This document shows, piece by piece, positions 50,369 through 54,048 of a stretch of 54,048 nt of DNA (position 1 is the first letter of the stretch; every line of letters begins with the position of its first letter). Source of the DNA: SIAJ01 sp036266155 (GTDB lineage Bacteria > Planctomycetota > Planctomycetia > Gemmatales > Gemmataceae); contig DATANR010000347.1 in assembly GCA_036266155.1 (NCBI GenBank), positions 1 to 54,048 on the forward strand, read 5' to 3'. The position numbers and the translations under genes are program-made. The notes below the pieces were generated by a model. That model saw only the letters and a list, made by a program, of their open reading frames with translations, was not told the origin of the DNA and made no database searches.

Positions 50369-52774
50369 ATGCCGTGGCGCCGGCTGTTTTACTTCTCGTT
50401 CCTGTTCGCGCTTTCGAGTGCGCGTGCCGAAATCACGTCGCCGACGACTCGGATCACTTTGCCGGACGCCTACGCCGGGCACCAACTCGTCGTTGCCGGC
50501 GGCGACCGCGATGTGACACGTGAGGTGAAGTTCACCAGCACCGACCCCGCGATTGCCCGCGTTGATGCCACTGGCTATGTGAATGCTGTCGGCAACGGAT
50601 CAACGACGATTCATGTTCAACACACACTCGGTAAGCTCGATATTCCCGTGACCGTTTCCGGAGTGGGCAACGGCGGGCGGGCCGTCGATTTTCGCACGGA
50701 GGTCGTGCCGCTCTTGAGCAAGCTCGGCTGCAACGCCGGCGGCTGTCACGGCAAGGCGAGCGGGCAAAACGGATTCAAACTGTCCCTCTTCGGGTTCGAC
50801 ACCGAGTTCGATTACGCGGCGATCGTTCGCGAAGCACGCGGTCGCCGCGTCTTTGCCGCCGCCCCGGACCAGAGCCTTTTCTTATTGAAGGCCAGCGGCC
50901 AAACGCCGCATGGCGGCGGCAAGCGCCTTCGGCCCGATAGCTCCGATTTCCAGGTGGTCCGCCAATGGATCGCCGCCGGCGCTCCCGCATCGGCGTCCGA
51001 CGTGCCGATCGTCAAGCGGCTCCGCGTCTTCCCGACCGACGGCGTCCTGAAGCGCGAGCAACAACAGCAAGTTGCGGTGCTCGCCGAGTACTCGGACGGC
51101 TCCGTTCGCGACGTGACCCGTCAGTCCGAGTTCGCGAGCAATCTAGATGTCGTCGCGAGCGTCGATGCAACGGGACTGGTTCAGACGCACCAACTCAGCG
51201 GCGAGGCGGCGATCATGGCCCGGCACATGGGCCACATGGCCGTCTTCCGGGCGATGGTGCCGCATGGCGAAACGCTAACAGCTATTCCGGAGTTCAAGCC
51301 GATCAACTACGTCGACGATTTGGCACTGGCCAAGTGGAAGAAGCTTGGCTTGCGGCCGTCACCCGTAGTCGACGACGCGACCTTCCTGCGCCGTGCGACC
51401 GTCGATCTGTGCGGTCGATTGCCGACGCTGGCCGAGGTGCAAGCGTTTGCCGACGACAAGGCTGCGGACAAGCGGACCAAACTCATCGACCGTTTGCTCG
51501 ACTCACCCGATTATCCGGCGTATTTCGCCTTGCGCTGGGGCAGCATCCTGCGCAACTCGAACCTGGCGGGCGCCGATCAAGCGGCCTACGCGTTCCACGG
51601 CTGGATCAAGGACATGATCGCCCGCAATCGTCCCTACGACGAATTCGTGCGCGGCATCGTAGCCGCCGCCGGCGAGTGGCAAGACGCGCCCGCGATCAAC
51701 TGGTACTGGCAGAATCGCGACGATCAGCTTCATCAGGTAACGGCCGATGTCGCGCAAGTGTTCCTCGGCGTTCGTCTGCAATGTGCCAAGTGCCACCATC
51801 ATCCGTACGAACGCTGGGGCCAAGCCGACTACTACGGCCTCGCGGGCTTCTTCACGCGCTTGGGCCGCAAGAGCTTTGGCCAGCCGCCGCCCTACTTCGC
51901 GTCGGCCTCGGTCACGAGCGGCGACAAGGACCCGCTGACTGGCAAGACCCCCGAGCCCAAGTATCCGGACGGGCTCAGCCCGAAGTTCACGCCGGAAGAC
52001 GACCCACGGCACGCGCTCGTCGACTGGATGGCGAAGCCCGACAACCCATTCTTTGCGCGAGCACTCGTCAATCGGCTCTGGGGTCACTTGCTCGGCCGCG
52101 GCTTGTACCACGAGGTCGACGACCAGCGCGACAGCAACCCGCCGTCGAACCCCGAATTGCTCGATGCGCTGGCCAAGGATTTTGTCGCGCACAAGTTTGA
52201 TGTGAAGCACATGCTTCGCACCATCGCGACGAGTCGCCTGTATCAACTCTCCGCGGAACCGACCGATGGCAACAAGGACGATCGCCAGAATTTTGCCCGC
52301 TACTACGCGCGTCGGATGCCGGCCGAGGTCTTCCTCGACGCGGTCAATCAGGCGACGCTGACCAAGACCGGCTTCAGCGGACTCGGCACCAACAGTCGCG
52401 CCGTCGACTTGCCGCACGAGGGCTTTGGCTCCTACTTCCTCGATACGTTCGACCGGCCGAAACGCGTCACGGTCTGCGAATGCGAACGCTCGACGGGAGC
52501 GACGCTGTCGCAAGTGCTCTTGCTGGCGAATTCGGAGGAGATCGAAGGCAAGATCGGCGCCGGCGACGGTCGAATAGCGAAGCTGGTGAAGGAAAAGAAG
52601 CCAGCGAACGAAGCCGTCGCGCAGCTTTTCGTCGCCACTCTCTCACGCTTGCCGTCGGATTCCGAAAAGAACAAGACGTTGGCCTATTACGATCAGCAAC
52701 CAAACAAGCAGCAAGCTCTAGAAGACATCCTCTGGGCGCTGCTGAACAGCAAAGAATTCATGTTCAACCATTGA
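50369..52774 (+). CDS. BIG2-PSCyt-DUF1549-DUF1553 protein
   Basis: This 801-residue exported protein begins with a signal peptide (PWRRLFYFSFLFALSSARAE). A BIG2/Ig-like domain follows (about 25-105; LVVAGGDRDVTREVKFTSTD, ARVDATGYVNAVGNGSTTIH), a cytochrome-like region with CNAGGCH, a second Ig-like stretch, DUF1549 (about 330-530) including a second heme-type motif CAKCHHHPYERW, and DUF1553 (about 550-800). The function is not known for the family. Unlike the protein at 31489, it has Ig-like domains in place of LamG and no adjacent DUF1501. I place the start at ATG 50369 because the longer frame has a non-signal extension. Confidence 0.9.
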   Translation: MPWRRLFYFSFLFALSSARAEITSPTTRITLPDAYAGHQLVVAGGDRDVTREVKFTSTDPAIARVDATGYVNAVGNGSTTIHVQHTLGKLDIPVTVSGVGNGGRAVDFRTEVVPLLSKLGCNAGGCHGKASGQNGFKLSLFGFDTEFDYAAIVREARGRRVFAAAPDQSLFLLKASGQTPHGGGKRLRPDSSDFQVVRQWIAAGAPASASDVPIVKRLRVFPTDGVLKREQQQQVAVLAEYSDGSVRDVTRQSEFASNLDVVASVDATGLVQTHQLSGEAAIMARHMGHMAVFRAMVPHGETLTAIPEFKPINYVDDLALAKWKKLGLRPSPVVDDATFLRRATVDLCGRLPTLAEVQAFADDKAADKRTKLIDRLLDSPDYPAYFALRWGSILRNSNLAGADQAAYAFHGWIKDMIARNRPYDEFVRGIVAAAGEWQDAPAINWYWQNRDDQLHQVTADVAQVFLGVRLQCAKCHHHPYERWGQADYYGLAGFFTRLGRKSFGQPPPYFASASVTSGDKDPLTGKTPEPKYPDGLSPKFTPEDDPRHALVDWMAKPDNPFFARALVNRLWGHLLGRGLYHEVDDQRDSNPPSNPELLDALAKDFVAHKFDVKHMLRTIATSRLYQLSAEPTDGNKDDRQNFARYYARRMPAEVFLDAVNQATLTKTGFSGLGTNSRAVDLPHEGFGSYFLDTFDRPKRVTVCECERSTGATLSQVLLLANSEEIEGKIGAGDGRIAKLVKEKKPANEAVAQLFVATLSRLPSDSEKNKTLAYYDQQPNKQQALEDILWALLNSKEFMFNH

Positions 52775-52790
52775 CGGGCTTCGCCCGTTT
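52774..52790 (+). terminator. hairpin overlapping the stop of the DUF1553 gene
   Basis: ACGGGC, a TTC loop and GCCCGT (52774-52788) followed by TTT form a compact stem immediately at the stop codon. It looks like a rho-independent terminator with a short U-tract. Confidence 0.55.
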
Positions 52791-52802
52791 CAGTTTGTCT
52801 TG

Positions 52803-52904
52803 TTCCCCCTCTCCGCTTCGGAGAGAGGGTTAGGGGGAGAGGTCTTCGCTTGAGCCCGCCGAAACCTCTCCCCCCGGCCCCCTCTCCGAAGCGGAGAGGG
52901 GGAG
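52803..52904. repeat. inverted repeat CTCTCCGCTTCGGAG type
   Basis: Arms at 52803-52825 and 52882-52904 pair almost perfectly and each contains its own stem CTCTCCGCTTCGGAGAG. Segments AGGGGGAGAGGT (52833-52844) and ACCTCTCCCCCC (52864-52875) pair further inside. It lies between the DUF1553 gene and the HEAT gene. Repeats of the 'CCCTCTCCGCTTCGGAGAGGG' type are widespread in planctomycetes. Confidence 0.85.
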
Positions 52905-53023
52905 AAGACCATTCCAGCCGCTGCCATTTGTGAGTTCGCCTTGATTCGCTGGTTGCCCCACGCTATTGCCCCACGTCCGGGATACTCGGTCGGCCGTGTC
53001 GCCAGGATGGCGAGGGGGTAGCG

Positions 53024-53896
53024 GTGGCTCGATTCATTGCTCGCACGTGGCTCAGCGGCGCGGCGGCCTGCACGCTTGGCCTTTCCGGCTGTGCCGGCAC
53101 CTACGACTTGATCACCAGCGAGCGCTTCAAGGAGCGCCCCTTTCACACCTTGTTCGTCACCGAAGATCCGTTGATGGTCCTGGAAAAGGTGCAGGAAGGC
53201 GACGACCGCGTGCGTGCCATGCGAGCGTTGAAGGAACCGAAAGAGAACGGCGGCACGGCGGAGCAGCAGGATCGCGCCATCGTGATCTTGAAGGTGAGCG
53301 CCATCGAGGACAAGCGGCCGCTCTGCCGGCTCGCGGCCGTCGATGCACTGGCGCGTTTCAAGGACCCGCGCGTCGGGCCGATCCTGGTCGCGGCCTATCA
53401 CAACGCCAGCAACGACGGATCGCCCGCCAATCCGTCCGACGTCACGGCGGCGAGCGCGTTCGGCGGCGTCAAGGCGGCCATGAGCACGTTCACGCCCGAA
53501 ACGGTCACCAATATCCAGGTGCTCGCAGTCCAATCCATGGGGGAGCACAAGAACGCGGAAAGCGTGCGCCTGCTCCTCGACGTGGCCTCCGCTCCGGCGG
53601 AGCCGAAGAAGAAACCAGCGAGCGCGGTTGAACCGGCGGGATTCAAGCTGGACTTGTCAATCGGCGCGAGCGAGTCGGATCAGCGCGACGTGCGTCTTGC
53701 CGCGATCCGGTCGCTTGGCAATTACAACCGCGACCCGGCGGCCATCAGTGCGTTGATCGCCATTCTGAAAACCGACAAGGATGTCGCGGTCCGTGGCCGG
53801 GCCCATGAATCGCTGCAAAAGATCACGGGCCAGGACCTGCCCCCAGAAGCCCCTGCATGGCAGGCCTGGTTGGACAAGAACGGCAAACGGAACTGA
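53024..53896 (+). CDS. lipoprotein with HEAT-like repeats
   Basis: This 290-residue protein has a lipobox (LGLSGC, lipidated Cys23). The body is made of short helical repeats: RPLCRLAAVDALARFKDPRV GPILVAAYH, TNIQVLAVQSMGEHKNAESV and DVRLAAIRSLGNYNRDPAAI, IAILKTDKDVAVRGRAHESL, which are HEAT/PBS-lyase type. The tail ends PEAPAWQAWLDKNGKRN. Such proteins give binding surfaces at the outer membrane or periplasm. The GTG start is preceded by GAGGGGGTAG. A strong hairpin follows the stop. Confidence 0.83.
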   Translation: MARFIARTWLSGAAACTLGLSGCAGTYDLITSERFKERPFHTLFVTEDPLMVLEKVQEGDDRVRAMRALKEPKENGGTAEQQDRAIVILKVSAIEDKRPLCRLAAVDALARFKDPRVGPILVAAYHNASNDGSPANPSDVTAASAFGGVKAAMSTFTPETVTNIQVLAVQSMGEHKNAESVRLLLDVASAPAEPKKKPASAVEPAGFKLDLSIGASESDQRDVRLAAIRSLGNYNRDPAAISALIAILKTDKDVAVRGRAHESLQKITGQDLPPEAPAWQAWLDKNGKRN

Positions 53897-53921
53897 GTTG
53901 GAATTTGGCGGCGGAGACCTC

Positions 53922-53941
53922 AGGGCGGGCTTTGCCCGCTT
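53922..53941 (+). terminator. hairpin after the HEAT lipoprotein gene
   Basis: GGGCGGGC, TTT, GCCCGC (53922-53939) with TTCCC following forms a stem-loop about 25 bases past the stop. It has no long U-tract, so it may be a repeat or an attenuated terminator. Confidence 0.45.
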
Positions 53942-54012
53942 CCCAATGGATGAAGTAGGCGTGCTTCGGAAGATGAAGGTGTCTCACCACTTTCACTTAC
54001 CGAGAGCACGCC

Positions 54013-54048
54013 ATGAAGTCCTTTCTATCGCGATTTGGTTCCCTGATC
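54013..54048 (+). CDS. start of a further gene, truncated by window end
   Basis: Only 12 codons are visible (MKSFLSRFGSLI), preceded by GAGAGCACGCC. The upstream 50 bases hold an inverted repeat GGCGTGCT-TCGG (53958-53969) / CCGAGAGCACGCC (54000-54012) that ends one base before the ATG. The layout resembles the left end of an insertion element, but twelve residues are too few to identify the product. Confidence 0.4.
   Translation, partial: MKSFLSRFGSLI

Overview
The window is high-GC bacterial DNA that reads as a planctomycete chromosome, most likely from the Gemmata/Gemmataceae side of the phylum. This rests on gene content, not on a marker gene. It carries two DUF1549/DUF1553 (PSCyt/PSD1) proteins, a DUF1501 protein, an HzsA-related diheme protein, secreted WD40 giants, a DUF1080 protein, DUF11 and DUF4139 proteins, and small zinc-ribbon proteins that I associate with this group. 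A LpxC gene indicates an LPS-type outer membrane. I see no rRNA, tRNA, CRISPR array or complete insertion sequence.

Layout. 1-2.3 kb: the end of a GH3-family gene, a lower-GC two-gene insert ending in a DUF6414-like protein, and a frameshifted VOC gene. 2.3-7.9 kb: a PadR/HAAS membrane regulator pair driven by a near-consensus promoter that appears to give a leaderless mRNA, a methyltransferase, a DUF485 plus Na+/solute symporter pair, and an orphan MlaE permease. 7.9-13.1 kb (minus): a 1511-residue secreted WD40 protein followed by a HAD hydrolase. 13.4-15.5 kb (minus): a lower-GC cassette of receiver, unknown and retropepsin-like protein, next to a decayed Phd-type toxin-antitoxin pair. 15.5-19.1 kb: a lipoprotein, then Skp/OmpH, LpxC and a Gfo/Idh/MocA oxidoreductase, an envelope/lipid A group. 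19.2-22.5 kb: a broken Uma2 gene, an ATP-grasp glutamate-ligase homologue overlapping a 7TM protein, and a sulfotransferase. 22.6-26.7 kb: an ArsR regulator, an AT-rich regulatory stretch with two small planctomycete proteins, a lipoprotein hydrolase and a cytochrome P450. 26.8-34.6 kb: the HzsA-related protein facing a DUF1553-DUF1501 operon. 34.7-45 kb: DUF4139, zinc-ribbon, DUF11, SMP-30-like, esterase, TPR giant and DnaQ-type exonuclease. 45-54 kb: a WD40 protein, sugar acetyltransferase, a LolA-like secreted protein, DUF1080, a tiny HicB-like antitoxin, a second DUF1549/1553 protein, a HEAT lipoprotein and the first codons of a further gene.

The strongest pattern beyond the genes is a set of long, perfect or near-perfect inverted repeats, one per intergenic gap and mostly just after stop codons. 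At least two families occur twice. In one family the two copies keep the same ends and centre while the middle of the stem changes on both sides together, which points to selection on the fold. The best candidates for undescribed systems are the receiver/unknown/retropepsin cassette (13374-14834) and the minimal ATP-grasp/7TM pair (19835-21492).
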